This document shows, piece after piece, positions 50,987 to 59,362 of a stretch of DNA of 64,000 nucleotides (the first letter of the stretch is position 1; each line of letters starts with the position of its first letter). A program made the position numbers and the translations under genes. The stretch covers positions 496,001-560,000 of the forward strand of contig OY969928.1 in NCBI GenBank assembly GCA_963704675.1. The letters are read 5' to 3'. Under the pieces are notes generated by a model that saw only the letters and a list, made by a program, of their open reading frames with translations, had not been told where the DNA came from and did not search any database. The DNA comes from DASUVM01 sp963704675 (lineage in GTDB: Bacteria; Patescibacteriota; Saccharimonadia; Saccharimonadales; Saccharimonadaceae).

Positions 50987-51586
50987 TTACTCGCTTACAC
51001 CAAGTTCAATGCGCTTCATTTGGCGCACGACAATGTTTTCGCCAAGTTTTGATATATGTTCCTTGATGTAGTCACCAACCGTTACATCTGGGTTTTTGAT
51101 GAATGGCTGATCAAGTAAGGTTTTCTCAGCAAAATATTTTTTAAGCTGGCCGGCAACAATCTGAGCAGCAATATCTTCAGGCTTACCTTCGCTCTTAGTT
51201 TTTTCGGTGAATTCAGCTTCCTTCTCAGCCTTTACTTCAGCAAGTACGTCGGCTTCACTAATGTAGTCTGGTGCGGCGGCGGCAATATGCATTGCAATGT
51301 CATGTACAAGGTTTTTAAAATCATCAGTGCGAGCAACAAAGTCTGTTTCGCAATTAACTTCAACGAGCACACCAATACGGCCGCTGTGTACATAGCTATC
51401 AACTAAACCCTCGCGAGCTTCGCGTTCACCACGCTTCTCGGCCTTAGTTAAGCCTTTCTTGCGCATGGCTTCAAGTGCTTTATCAAAGTCGCCCTCAGCT
51501 TCTTCGAGTGCGCGTTTAGCATCGGTTAAACCAACACCGGTTAATTCTTTGAGCTTTTTTACTTCTTCAAGTGATATTGGCATCAT
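50987..51586 (-). CDS. tsf: elongation factor Ts (short form)
   Basis: 199 residues. The N-terminal UBA-like part (VKKLKELTGVGLTDAKRALEEAEGDFDKALEAMRKKG) is followed by the TDFVAR core in NCETDFVARTDDFKNLVHDIAMHIAA. It ends after one central domain, like the short Thermus type, and lacks the second subdomain and the C-terminal module of the ~280-residue E. coli protein. It is the nucleotide exchange factor for EF-Tu. It starts 8 nt after rpsB with AAGGGG. Confidence 0.96.
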   Translation of the reverse strand: MMPISLEEVKKLKELTGVGLTDAKRALEEAEGDFDKALEAMRKKGLTKAEKRGEREAREGLVDSYVHSGRIGVLVEVNCETDFVARTDDFKNLVHDIAMHIAAAAPDYISEADVLAEVKAEKEAEFTEKTKSEGKPEDIAAQIVAGQLKKYFAEKTLLDQPFIKNPDVTVGDYIKEHISKLGENIVVRQMKRIELGVSE

Positions 51587-51594
51587 TTTACCCC

Positions 51595-52425
51595 TTATTT
51601 TTCTTCTTTTGCAGGTGCCGGTGCGGCCGCTTTCTTCTGTTCAACGCCTTCACGAATAGCAGCAGCAAAATAATCAAGCAGCAGGGCTAAACCTTTTATA
51701 GCATCGTCATTAGCCGGAACGACGTAATCGACATCGCCAGGGTTGGCATTGCTATCAACCAGTGCAACAACAGGAATATTAAGCTTACGAGCCTCGCGAA
51801 CCGCGTTCGCATCTTCAATAATATCAATAACAATAACCGCACCAGGTTTGCCATTCAGTTCTTTAATACCGCCATATTTTGCATTTAATTCGTCGATCTC
51901 TTCCTGGAAACGCTGTACTTCAAGTTTTGAATAACGTTTCGCGAGATCACCTGATATCATACGGTTTTCAAGGTTACGCAGGTGCTTCAAGCGGCCAGTA
52001 ATAGTTGCCGCATTAGTGAGCATACCGCCCATCCAGCGTTCCGTAACGTATGGCTGATTAATCTCTTCAGCCGTTTTCTTAACAACTTCTTTTGCCTGAC
52101 GCTTTGTGCCAACAAACAGCACTTGCTTGCCGCTAGCGGCAACCTTAGCTAAGAACGGCAAGGCAATTTCAAGTGCTTCAACCGTTTTTGTCAGATCAAT
52201 AATGTGAATACCTTGACGTTTACTGTGAATATAGGGTGCCATCTTAGGGTGCCAACGGCTGGTTTTGTGGCCAAAATGCACACCTGCCTCAAGCAGGGCT
52301 TTAATATCGATGTCTACATGTTGTAGACTCACAGCACCTTTAGCGCTTAGAGGCTCAGCTTGCTGAGCCTCTTGATTCTTCGCATGTTCAGAATCATGCG
52401 AGACCTTATCGACAGATACTGCCAT
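51595..52425 (-). CDS. rpsB: 30S ribosomal protein S2
   Basis: 276 residues. The S2 core begins at about residue 40 (IDIKALLEAGVHFGHKTSRWHPKMAPYI). The preceding ~38 residues (SHDSEHAKNQEAQQAEPLSAKG) are an uncommon charged extension. The C-terminus is the usual Ala/Lys tail (QKKAAAPAPAKEEK). Strong Shine-Dalgarno (AAAGGA) upstream. First gene of the ribosomal protein and translation factor run. Confidence 0.97.
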   Translation of the reverse strand: MAVSVDKVSHDSEHAKNQEAQQAEPLSAKGAVSLQHVDIDIKALLEAGVHFGHKTSRWHPKMAPYIHSKRQGIHIIDLTKTVEALEIALPFLAKVAASGKQVLFVGTKRQAKEVVKKTAEEINQPYVTERWMGGMLTNAATITGRLKHLRNLENRMISGDLAKRYSKLEVQRFQEEIDELNAKYGGIKELNGKPGAVIVIDIIEDANAVREARKLNIPVVALVDSNANPGDVDYVVPANDDAIKGLALLLDYFAAAIREGVEQKKAAAPAPAKEEK

Positions 52426-52543
52426 AGTTTAATCCTTTCACCTCACTCGCACTTCCTTTTCAGGAGGATTTTATCGCGCAAGTTGTGTCATTAAAATTGA
52501 ATACAAGCATTATTGTAGCGTTTTTTACTGTTATTGACAAGGG

Positions 52544-53359
52544 TCAACGGCGATAACGGCGAACTTTTGGAATGGGTGGTTCTGCATCAATCTTATTCAG
52601 CCATTTCAGGTGTTCGGCCGTCTCATGTTCACGTTGATTCCTTGTGCGTCGTAAAAAACGATTCAAAAGCCGCTCAGCCTTTTTTGTTTTACCTCTAGCA
52701 CCGGCCAAAAGTATACTGTCTAATACGAAGTCATTCTGAATGGTAATTTTTCGTTCAACTTCCTTGGCAGCTACCTTTGGATTAACCTCTTTATTATGTT
52801 CAACTCCTTGCTGATAAAAATCGGCCAGATGCATGATATTTTCGCTATCAAAACCAATTGTTTTATTTTCATTTTCAAGACGCGCGATAGCATTCGGCGC
52901 ATCGCGTTCTATGGCTAGTTTATGACCTCCGAAAGTATCTACAAGCCATCTTACAGTTTCAGGCTTATCCTCTGGCGCAGCATCTTTTATAATCGACAGG
53001 TCGAAAATAACTCGGCGCATACCACCATCTTCTCGTTTAGCTTCGCCTGGCACAAAGTCTTTTGGTAACGATATTTCTCGGCTCGACGAATTACGTGTGC
53101 CATCTTGCATTTTTTCATAACTAAATATGTAATTAAGGCTACCTTCATCTTCGGGATCTTCTGAAGGATTACTAATATGAATAAAGGAGCCTTCCGGAGT
53201 TGCAAAAACTATACCATCTTCTTGTTCAAGTGATTCAAACCAAGAGAGCACTTCTCGCTGTTCAGGATTACTAAAAAAACGAACTGTCTCTTCAAAGTCG
53301 TATTGTTCGTGAGCGAGGCGTTCAGTGGGATTGTTTGTTTCAGGATTAGGTGAAGCCAT
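52544..53359 (-). CDS. hypothetical protein, 271 aa
   Basis: A cytosolic, charged orphan (MASPNPETNNPTERLAHEQ). The middle (about 45-130) is strand-rich (DGIVFATPEGSFIHISNP, NYIFSYEKM) and the second half is helical, ending in a strongly basic C-terminus (RTRNQREHETAEHL, PKVRRYRR). No membrane segment or known motif. TATAGT lies 11 nt before the ATG. Similar in style to the orphans at 11594, 28128, 30630 and 31358. Confidence 0.6.
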   Translation of the reverse strand: MASPNPETNNPTERLAHEQYDFEETVRFFSNPEQREVLSWFESLEQEDGIVFATPEGSFIHISNPSEDPEDEGSLNYIFSYEKMQDGTRNSSSREISLPKDFVPGEAKREDGGMRRVIFDLSIIKDAAPEDKPETVRWLVDTFGGHKLAIERDAPNAIARLENENKTIGFDSENIMHLADFYQQGVEHNKEVNPKVAAKEVERKITIQNDFVLDSILLAGARGKTKKAERLLNRFLRRTRNQREHETAEHLKWLNKIDAEPPIPKVRRYRR

Positions 53360-53513
53360 ATTATACCTTTACTATAGCATAAAGTAGACTTGTAATCAAG
53401 TTGCTGCCGATCAAGGTATGTCCTTTTACATACATCCATTCGACGTCGTCTATATTCCCCTTTTATCTCTGTTTATCTAGCCTTGCTACATCTATTTATG
53501 ATACCGTTGCTTT

Positions 53514-54035
53514 GTGAGTATTTTGTCATCTGCACTCGGTAGATATGAAATCGTCGGAAACCCAGAGGATGCGGATTGTATAATGGGTCACTCGTTCGGC
53601 ACAAGTACTACAGAACACAGCGTCAATCGAAAACTGGTAGATCTTATGCATGACTATGCAAATGGACGACCTATTATTGGCGATCGTATGCTGGTAAGCG
53701 CAGATCCTGCGGGGGAGCAAAGGTACGCCCATATTATTGATGGGCCTATAACAAACGCTCGAGATCATCGCAGCGGAACTGGGATGGCATTAGTAAATGC
53801 AAAAGCATATATGGATCAGGCTGGCCTAAGTACGCCACTGATGATCGCTCAAAAATACCATATTGATCGAGTTGTCTTACAGGCAGCGAGACTAGGCCTA
53901 TCTTCGATAGTGCCGAAAGGCTTGCCTGGTACATTTGACCGAGATTCAAAACAATTCTGGACCAAGGGCTGGCTACTCTTTATTCCACTGAATGCGTATG
54001 CGCATATAAAACTCAAGCTCAATTACGATTTATAA
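53514..54035 (+). CDS. DUF218/YdcF-like protein (tentative)
   Basis: 173 residues, GTG start; TATGAT lies 11 nt upstream. The order GHSFGTS near residue 26, ALVNAKAYMDQAGLSTPLMIAQKYHIDRVVLQAARLGL, then a basic/hydrophobic end (FWTKGWLLFIPLNAYAHIKLKL), resembles the DUF218 fold, where a strand-loop with conserved polar residues precedes a His-containing helix. Members are linked to vancomycin sensitivity or envelope metabolism. Assignment is tentative. Confidence 0.45.
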   Translation: MSILSSALGRYEIVGNPEDADCIMGHSFGTSTTEHSVNRKLVDLMHDYANGRPIIGDRMLVSADPAGEQRYAHIIDGPITNARDHRSGTGMALVNAKAYMDQAGLSTPLMIAQKYHIDRVVLQAARLGLSSIVPKGLPGTFDRDSKQFWTKGWLLFIPLNAYAHIKLKLNYDL

Positions 54036-54145
54036 CACTGCGCTGTAGATCTGAGTGATTCTTAAGACCTGCCCATCCGTAGTCAAGGTGTGGTAAATGC
54101 CGTTTTATTGTATTGAGGCAAACCTACCCTTTCGGCAAACAGGCG

Positions 54146-54173
54146 ACTTCCCATTTGGCTACAAATGGGAAGT
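54146..54173. other. 12-bp hairpin in the 283-nt gap before rpmE
   Basis: 54146-54157 pairs perfectly with 54162-54173 around the tetraloop GCTA. The arms carry CTTCCCATTTG/CAAATGGGAAG. Outer pairing of CTACC near 54125 with GGTAG near 54191 is possible. No U-tract follows, so it is not a classical terminator. The rest of 54036-54277 shows no ORF or RNA gene that I recognise. Confidence 0.5.
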
Positions 54174-54277
54174 TCTAATTATCCACTTCCGGTAGCCTCG
54201 TGAATATTACAAGTTTAACAGCTCATCCGAATCATCCCCATTGGGATTTAAGTTTCCTCAACATAGTACCGTTTGCT

Positions 54278-54306
54278 TTGACAATCTTAACTACTACTGA
54301 TACAAT
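54278..54306 (+). promoter_or_regulatory. rpmE-prfA operon promoter
   Basis: TTGACA (54278-54283), a 17-nt spacer and TACAAT (54301-54306) form a near-consensus housekeeping promoter. The rpmE ATG is at 54318, so the leader is about 5 nt. Confidence 0.8.
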
Positions 54307-54317
54307 AGCTACCAATT

Positions 54318-54656
54318 ATGAAAAAAGATTTGCATCCATCAAACTATCAATTTGTGGTGTTTCAAGATGAAGACGCTGGCTTTGCGTTTTTAACGAAATC
54401 TACCGCGACAAGTAACGCCACTATCAAATGGGAAGATGGCAAAGAGTACCCGCTTGTTAAAATTCACATTTCAAGTGCCTCTCACCCATTCTATACAGGT
54501 GAACAAAAAGTGCTCGATATTGAAGGCCGTGTCGATAAGTTTGAGGCTCGCCGCAAAGCTGCTGAAGCCCGCAGGGCAGCTCTGAGCAACAAAGCTAAGA
54601 AGACTGCTACTCGCTCTGCTAGAAAAGCTGAAAAACCAGCAAAAGCTGCTGCGTAA
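54318..54656 (+). CDS. rpmE: 50S ribosomal protein L31, type B-like, with basic tail
   Basis: 112 residues. The core MKKDLHPSNYQFVVFQDEDAGFAFLTKST matches the cysteine-free (type B) L31, and FYTGEQKVLDIEGRVDKFEARRK ends the L31 domain near residue 78. A 35-residue Ala/Lys tail follows (KKTATRSARKAEKPAKAAA), unusual for L31. Absence of the CxxC zinc motif means it does not store zinc. It leads the prfA operon, as in many bacteria. Confidence 0.93.
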   Translation: MKKDLHPSNYQFVVFQDEDAGFAFLTKSTATSNATIKWEDGKEYPLVKIHISSASHPFYTGEQKVLDIEGRVDKFEARRKAAEARRAALSNKAKKTATRSARKAEKPAKAAA

Positions 54657-54698
54657 CAAACATGATGGAGCAGCTATTCTGCTCCCGGAGTGTACGAT

Positions 54699-55769
54699 AT
54701 GGGCACAATTTCAGTTGACCTTTTAGCACTACAAGCCGAGCATAAAGAGCTTGAGCATTTTTTAGCAACGCCAACAGCCTATAGTTCGCCCGGCTTTACC
54801 AGTAAAACTCGCCGGCTTACCGAACTAAAACAGATTATTACGCTTGTCGAAGAGCAAAAAAAACTAGGTAAACAGCTTGAAGAAGCCGAGGAATTAGCCA
54901 CTCATAGTGATGAACTAGCCGAACTGGCAAAGCTTGAAATCCCCACACTCGAAGAACAGCTCAATACCATTGATAATGAACTCTTTGTTATGTTGACACC
55001 AAAAGACCCAAACGATGAAAAAGATATAATTATGGAAATTCGAGCTGGCGCTGGGGGCGATGAGGCGAGTCTATTTGCAGCTGAACTCTTGCGTATGTAC
55101 CTACGTTACTGCGAGCAGCATGATCTTAAAACTGAAGTCTTAAGCGAAAGCCCAAACGACGTCGGTGGATATAAAGAAGTTGTATTTGGTATCAAAGGTG
55201 ATGCGCCGTATAGCCAGCTCAAGTTTGAAAGTGGTGTTCACCGTGTTCAGCGCGTGCCAGCTACCGAATCACAGGGCCGTATCCATACCAGTACTGTTTC
55301 AGTCGCAGTCTTGCCTGAAGCTAAAGAGGTAGATATTGAAATTAACCCGAGTGACCTACGCATTGACGTCTTTCGTGCCAGCGGTCATGGCGGCCAAAGC
55401 GTCAACACAACCGATTCAGCGGTTCGTATTACGCATCTACCGACAGGTCTCGTGGTTGCCAACCAAGACGAAAAGTCACAAATAAAAAATAAAGATAAAG
55501 CCATGAAGGTGCTCCGCAGCCGCTTGTTACAGATGAAGATTGAAGAAGAACAGGCCAAACAAAGCGCTGAGCGCCGTTCGCTTATTGGGTCGGCTGATCG
55601 CAGCGAGAAGATACGAACTTACAACTTTCCACAAGACCGTATTACTGATCACCGCATAGGATATAGCCGTAGTAATATCCCGGCAGCATTGAATGGTGAG
55701 ATTGACGATATTATCGAAAAGCTCCAAAATTACGAACGTGAGCTAAAGGCTCAAGGCGTCAGCACATGA
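54699..55769 (+). CDS. prfA: peptide chain release factor 1
   Basis: I use ATG 54699 (MGTISVDLLALQAEHKE) with GGAG 8 nt upstream; a GTG at 54690 would overlap that site. 356 residues. The tripeptide PAT in RVQRVPATESQGR marks RF1 (UAA/UAG) and GGQ is in ASGHGGQSVNTTDSAVRITH. It is followed by prmC, whose product methylates the GGQ glutamine. Confidence 0.97.
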   Translation: MGTISVDLLALQAEHKELEHFLATPTAYSSPGFTSKTRRLTELKQIITLVEEQKKLGKQLEEAEELATHSDELAELAKLEIPTLEEQLNTIDNELFVMLTPKDPNDEKDIIMEIRAGAGGDEASLFAAELLRMYLRYCEQHDLKTEVLSESPNDVGGYKEVVFGIKGDAPYSQLKFESGVHRVQRVPATESQGRIHTSTVSVAVLPEAKEVDIEINPSDLRIDVFRASGHGGQSVNTTDSAVRITHLPTGLVVANQDEKSQIKNKDKAMKVLRSRLLQMKIEEEQAKQSAERRSLIGSADRSEKIRTYNFPQDRITDHRIGYSRSNIPAALNGEIDDIIEKLQNYERELKAQGVST

Positions 55770-56554
55770 GTAGTCAGCCGCTTGTCATCACAAGTCCTGC
55801 GAACCCTAAAATTAAATGGCTAGCAAGCCTCCATAAACATACTAACCGGCGGCGCGAGGGTGTGATTATTGTTGAAGGGGTAAAAGAAATTAACTTTGCA
55901 CTGAAAGCGGGGCTTCAATTAGATGAGCTTTTTGTAGCTTCTGAGCTTGCCAACGAAGCTATTCTACCCCCCGCAAAAAGAACATTCCTCATTTCAAAAG
56001 CCTGTTTTGAAAAAGCCGCTTACCGATCAAATACCGATGGCTTGATTGGTATTTTTGCCGAACCACACCGTAGCTTAAGCTCAATTCAGCTTAATAAACC
56101 ATCCTTTTTAATTATTCTTGAGGCTGTTGAAAAGCCGGGCAATCTAGGGGCAATCGTGCGTACAGCTGATGGCGCAGGAGCTGATGCAGTTATTATATGC
56201 GAGGAGCGCTGTGATGTATGGAACCCTAATGTCATTCGTGCAAGCGTGGGCACCGTCTTCTCGACCCCTGTCGTTATTGCCAGTAAAGAAACAACAGTAT
56301 CATTTCTGAATAAAAACCGGGTTCAACCTTTTTCTGCCGCACTCACAAAAGCCGCTCATATATATACCACCGTTAATTTCACGAACTCAACGGCTATCGT
56401 ACTCGGCACTGAAGCCGATGGGCTGAGCAACTTCTGGATTGAGAAAACAACAAACGTCATCGTTCCAATGCACGGCAAAAACGATTCACTCAACGTTTCA
56501 GTAGCAGCTGGCATTCTTGCCTACGAAGTCGTTCGGCAACGTACGGAGGCTTAG
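55766..56554 (+). CDS. SpoU-family rRNA 2'-O-methyltransferase
   Basis: 262 residues. A substrate-binding N-terminal domain (KHTNRRREGVIIVEGVKEI, about 22-40) and the SPOUT trefoil-knot domain with LIILEAVEKPGNLGAIVRTADGAGADAVII, NPNVIRASVGTVF, IVLGTEADGLS and IVPMHGKNDSLNVSVAAGILAYE. The Arg/Asn/Ser residues of the 2'-O-ribose methylation site are present. TrmH/RlmB type; the exact nucleotide is unclear. It overlaps prfA by 4 nt and the prmC start by 1 nt. Confidence 0.93.
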   Translation: MSSQPLVITSPANPKIKWLASLHKHTNRRREGVIIVEGVKEINFALKAGLQLDELFVASELANEAILPPAKRTFLISKACFEKAAYRSNTDGLIGIFAEPHRSLSSIQLNKPSFLIILEAVEKPGNLGAIVRTADGAGADAVIICEERCDVWNPNVIRASVGTVFSTPVVIASKETTVSFLNKNRVQPFSAALTKAAHIYTTVNFTNSTAIVLGTEADGLSNFWIEKTTNVIVPMHGKNDSLNVSVAAGILAYEVVRQRTEA

Positions 56555-57369
56555 TGGTGTGTATTCGTGAGTGGCTCATCGCTGCCGAAAGAGCTTTAAG
56601 ATCAGCAGATATTTCAAGTGCTCGTCTGGATGCTGAGTTACTTTTGGCTGACGTACTAAAAACATCGAGAACGTGGCTGCTTGCCCATGATGATGAGAGT
56701 CTAACGAAAGCCAACTATGATGCGCTTTCAAGAAACTTAGCGCGCCGTCTGAAGCGAGAACCTCTGGCCTACATTCGCGGTTATCAAGAGTTTTATGGGC
56801 GAAGGTTTCATCTTAATCCTCACGTCCTTATTCCTCGGCCTGAAACTGAGATAATAATTGAGAAGCTTAGTGAGCTGCCAATTAAAACCAACACGACACT
56901 TGTTGATGTAGGAACCGGCTCAGGCTGCATTGCCATCAGTGCAAAACTCGAATATCCTCAGCTCGAGGTTGTCGGAACTGATATAAGCAGCGATGCGCTT
57001 TCAACTGCAAAACAAAATGCTATACGGCTAAGTGCAGATATCAGTTTTTTATCTTCAGATTTACTAAGAAGTACTGCACTACCCCAGAATATATCGATTA
57101 TTATCGCTAATCTACCTTATATAGATCATAGCTGGTCAGTTTCACCTGAAACGGCTTTTGAACCATCGCTTGCATTGTACGCCGATAATGCAGGCCTGGC
57201 ACTTATTGTAGATCTGCTTGAACAAGCGATGACACGACTCAACACAAATGGCCACCTTTTACTTGAAGCCGATACCCGTCAGCACGATGATATAACTAGT
57301 AAAGCTCTCGCACTTGGCCTTTACGGCCACCCGCCTACAGGGCTTGTACTCCATTTTCAAAAGCATTAG
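56554..57369 (+). CDS. prmC: release factor glutamine methyltransferase
   Basis: 271 residues, GTG start overlapping the previous stop. A helical N-terminal domain (about 1-85, ending REPLAYIRGYQEFYGRRF) and a Rossmann methyltransferase with VLIPRPETE and motif I as LVDVGTGSGCIAISAKLEYP. The active site is NLPYID in place of the usual NPPY, a variant that keeps the Asn and Tyr. It methylates the GGQ glutamine of RF1/RF2. The operon with prfA is classical. Confidence 0.94.
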   Translation: MVCIREWLIAAERALRSADISSARLDAELLLADVLKTSRTWLLAHDDESLTKANYDALSRNLARRLKREPLAYIRGYQEFYGRRFHLNPHVLIPRPETEIIIEKLSELPIKTNTTLVDVGTGSGCIAISAKLEYPQLEVVGTDISSDALSTAKQNAIRLSADISFLSSDLLRSTALPQNISIIIANLPYIDHSWSVSPETAFEPSLALYADNAGLALIVDLLEQAMTRLNTNGHLLLEADTRQHDDITSKALALGLYGHPPTGLVLHFQKH

Positions 57370-58514
57370 TCTTCAGGAACAGCTTCTAGTGCCGCATTAA
57401 CGGTTTGTTCTTTGCCGTCTCGGTGAAAGGTAATCTTAACATTATCCCCTACTCCGAATTGAGCAATAACGCTTCCGAAACTATGCTCTTTGTCGATTGC
57501 CTGATCATTTACTTTCGTAATAATGTCGCCTGCTTTTAATCCTGCTTTTTGTGCCGGGCTATTGTTAACGATACCATCCTCAGTGATATAAGCACCCTGT
57601 GTGACGCTCGTGCGAAGCTGTTTGGCAATATCTGGTGTTAATGACCGATAGCGCACACCAAGATATGGGCGAATAAGTTTACCCTGCTCAGTGACACTTT
57701 TAATAAGGCCTTTTACATCATTGATAGGAATTGCAAATCCAATGCCCTGGGCACCCTCGGCAACTGCAACACTAATGCCGATTACTTCGCCATTTACATT
57801 CACTAACGGGCCGCCGGAGTTCCCCGGATTAATAGCAGCGTCAGTTTGAAAGAGATTTTCGAGCTGTTCAGCACTCTGTCCTGATTCACCGCCAGCTACA
57901 ATTGGACGCCCAAGACCTGAGATAATACCTGTTGTGACGCTATTCTGAAACTGGCCAAGAGCGTTGCCAATTGCAATAACGCGCTCACCTACCTTCATTT
58001 TCGAAGAGTCACCTACCTTCACGGCCGGTAAATTTTTGACACCATCAATTTTTAAGAAAGCAACATCGTTGACAGAATCGCGGCCGACAACTTTCACATT
58101 GTCATGCTCAGTACCATCTGCTAGCACCACGGTAACTGTCGTTATGCCTGCCGGTACAACATGCTTATTGGTCATCACATAACCATCTTTACTGACTATA
58201 AATCCTGTTCCTGCACCCTCTTCGACCGCCTGACGGCCAAAGAAAGTATCATTTGAAATAGTTTCTGTTGTGATCGAAACGGTACTTTTACCAACTTCGC
58301 TGGCAATTTGTGTTACCAGTTCACCCTCACTGCTTACTACTTGTCTGGTGTTGTTAGTAGTAACCGTTTTTTGTACATCAGCTTGAGAAAAAACAACTAC
58401 GAGGCTACCGAGGGCACCAGCAACAAAACATAAAAAAATCAGTGCCACCGCCTGCCATCGTCGTTTAGTTGATGGTAAATGCTTTTCGCTCGGTTGTTTT
58501 GTAGCTGCTTCCAT
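57366..58514 (-). CDS. htrA: HtrA/DegP-like serine protease
   Basis: 382 residues. A single N-terminal membrane anchor (about 20-42) is followed by a trypsin-like domain with catalytic His in MTNKHVV, Asp in NDVAFLKI and Ser in NPGNSGGPLVN. One C-terminal PDZ domain (about 290-375, with NNSPAQKAGLKAGDIITKVNDQAI) follows. It acts outside the membrane in envelope protein quality control. AGGAGGAAC upstream of the ATG. Its stop overlaps the convergent prmC stop. Confidence 0.96.
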   Translation of the reverse strand: MEAATKQPSEKHLPSTKRRWQAVALIFLCFVAGALGSLVVVFSQADVQKTVTTNNTRQVVSSEGELVTQIASEVGKSTVSITTETISNDTFFGRQAVEEGAGTGFIVSKDGYVMTNKHVVPAGITTVTVVLADGTEHDNVKVVGRDSVNDVAFLKIDGVKNLPAVKVGDSSKMKVGERVIAIGNALGQFQNSVTTGIISGLGRPIVAGGESGQSAEQLENLFQTDAAINPGNSGGPLVNVNGEVIGISVAVAEGAQGIGFAIPINDVKGLIKSVTEQGKLIRPYLGVRYRSLTPDIAKQLRTSVTQGAYITEDGIVNNSPAQKAGLKAGDIITKVNDQAIDKEHSFGSVIAQFGVGDNVKITFHRDGKEQTVNAALEAVPED

Positions 58515-58540
58515 AGTAGTTCCTCCTTCTTGACACCTGT

Positions 58541-59362
58541 CTAGATTGCCGCGCCTGTCCAGCTAGTTGTACCGAGCACTATAACCAGCAGCGCACCCGC
58601 TAATCCAGCCGCTACGTACAAGCTTCGCAGTTGTTGTTTAGTATTTGCTTTACGGGCTTTCTCATCACCTCCTAATAGCCGTTGAGCCGCATAGACACGC
58701 TGGGCTACGAAAGCAAGCAAGAGCATAATGAGCGTAATCTGTGGAATTTCGAGTCCTGGAGTAATACGATATACATGCATCCAATGACTGAATAGCCACA
58801 CAAGCTGAGCGACAATTGCCCCCCAGGCAAAACCAAAAAACTCGATTTTTGACTCATCGTCATAGCTCGTTGCAATATGCCTAGCAACAGCATAACCGAT
58901 CAACCAGGCACCCAGTACCAGTACAAGCACATAGAGTTGGCTTATTTTAATGCCCATATCCACATAAGTACATAACGCAGTCAAGGCAACAAACTGCATC
59001 ACACCCGCCTGCAAGCCCATCATCACACGGCTTGAACGTGACTTTATAACAAGAAGCCATACTGCAAGCATAAATGTCCAAAAGGCACTTGCATATAAAC
59101 CCGCAAACGGGTTTATGATAAGGGCCGTAACAGCAACAACAAACAACAAATCGAGTAAGTTCGCTTTCAAATTAACTGACCAATAACGTGGCCTTACTGC
59201 AAAAATTCGCCACTTGCTTAAAAATGCTAATACCAGTGCCACAATCGGTAGTTGCAGCACAAACACACAAAGGGCAATTGTACAGACGAACAGTACGTTT
59301 GCCCCAATGTGCAGAATATCTCCCAGTCGGGCGCCCTTATTGGGCGTTTTGAGCAGTTCCAT
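58541..59362 (-). CDS. polytopic membrane protein of unknown function
   Basis: 273 residues with about eight membrane helices, no large loops and no known transporter motif. The helices begin near residue 18 (ILHIGANVLFVCTIALCVFV) and the last ends at the C-terminus (LAGALLVIVLGTTSWTGAAI). Charged loops include KWRIFAVRPRYWSVNLKANL. It overlaps the end of the LCP gene by 26 nt, so it is co-expressed and may help a polymer transfer system; this is inference. Confidence 0.6.
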   Translation of the reverse strand: MELLKTPNKGARLGDILHIGANVLFVCTIALCVFVLQLPIVALVLAFLSKWRIFAVRPRYWSVNLKANLLDLLFVVAVTALIINPFAGLYASAFWTFMLAVWLLVIKSRSSRVMMGLQAGVMQFVALTALCTYVDMGIKISQLYVLVLVLGAWLIGYAVARHIATSYDDESKIEFFGFAWGAIVAQLVWLFSHWMHVYRITPGLEIPQITLIMLLLAFVAQRVYAAQRLLGGDEKARKANTKQQLRSLYVAAGLAGALLVIVLGTTSWTGAAI

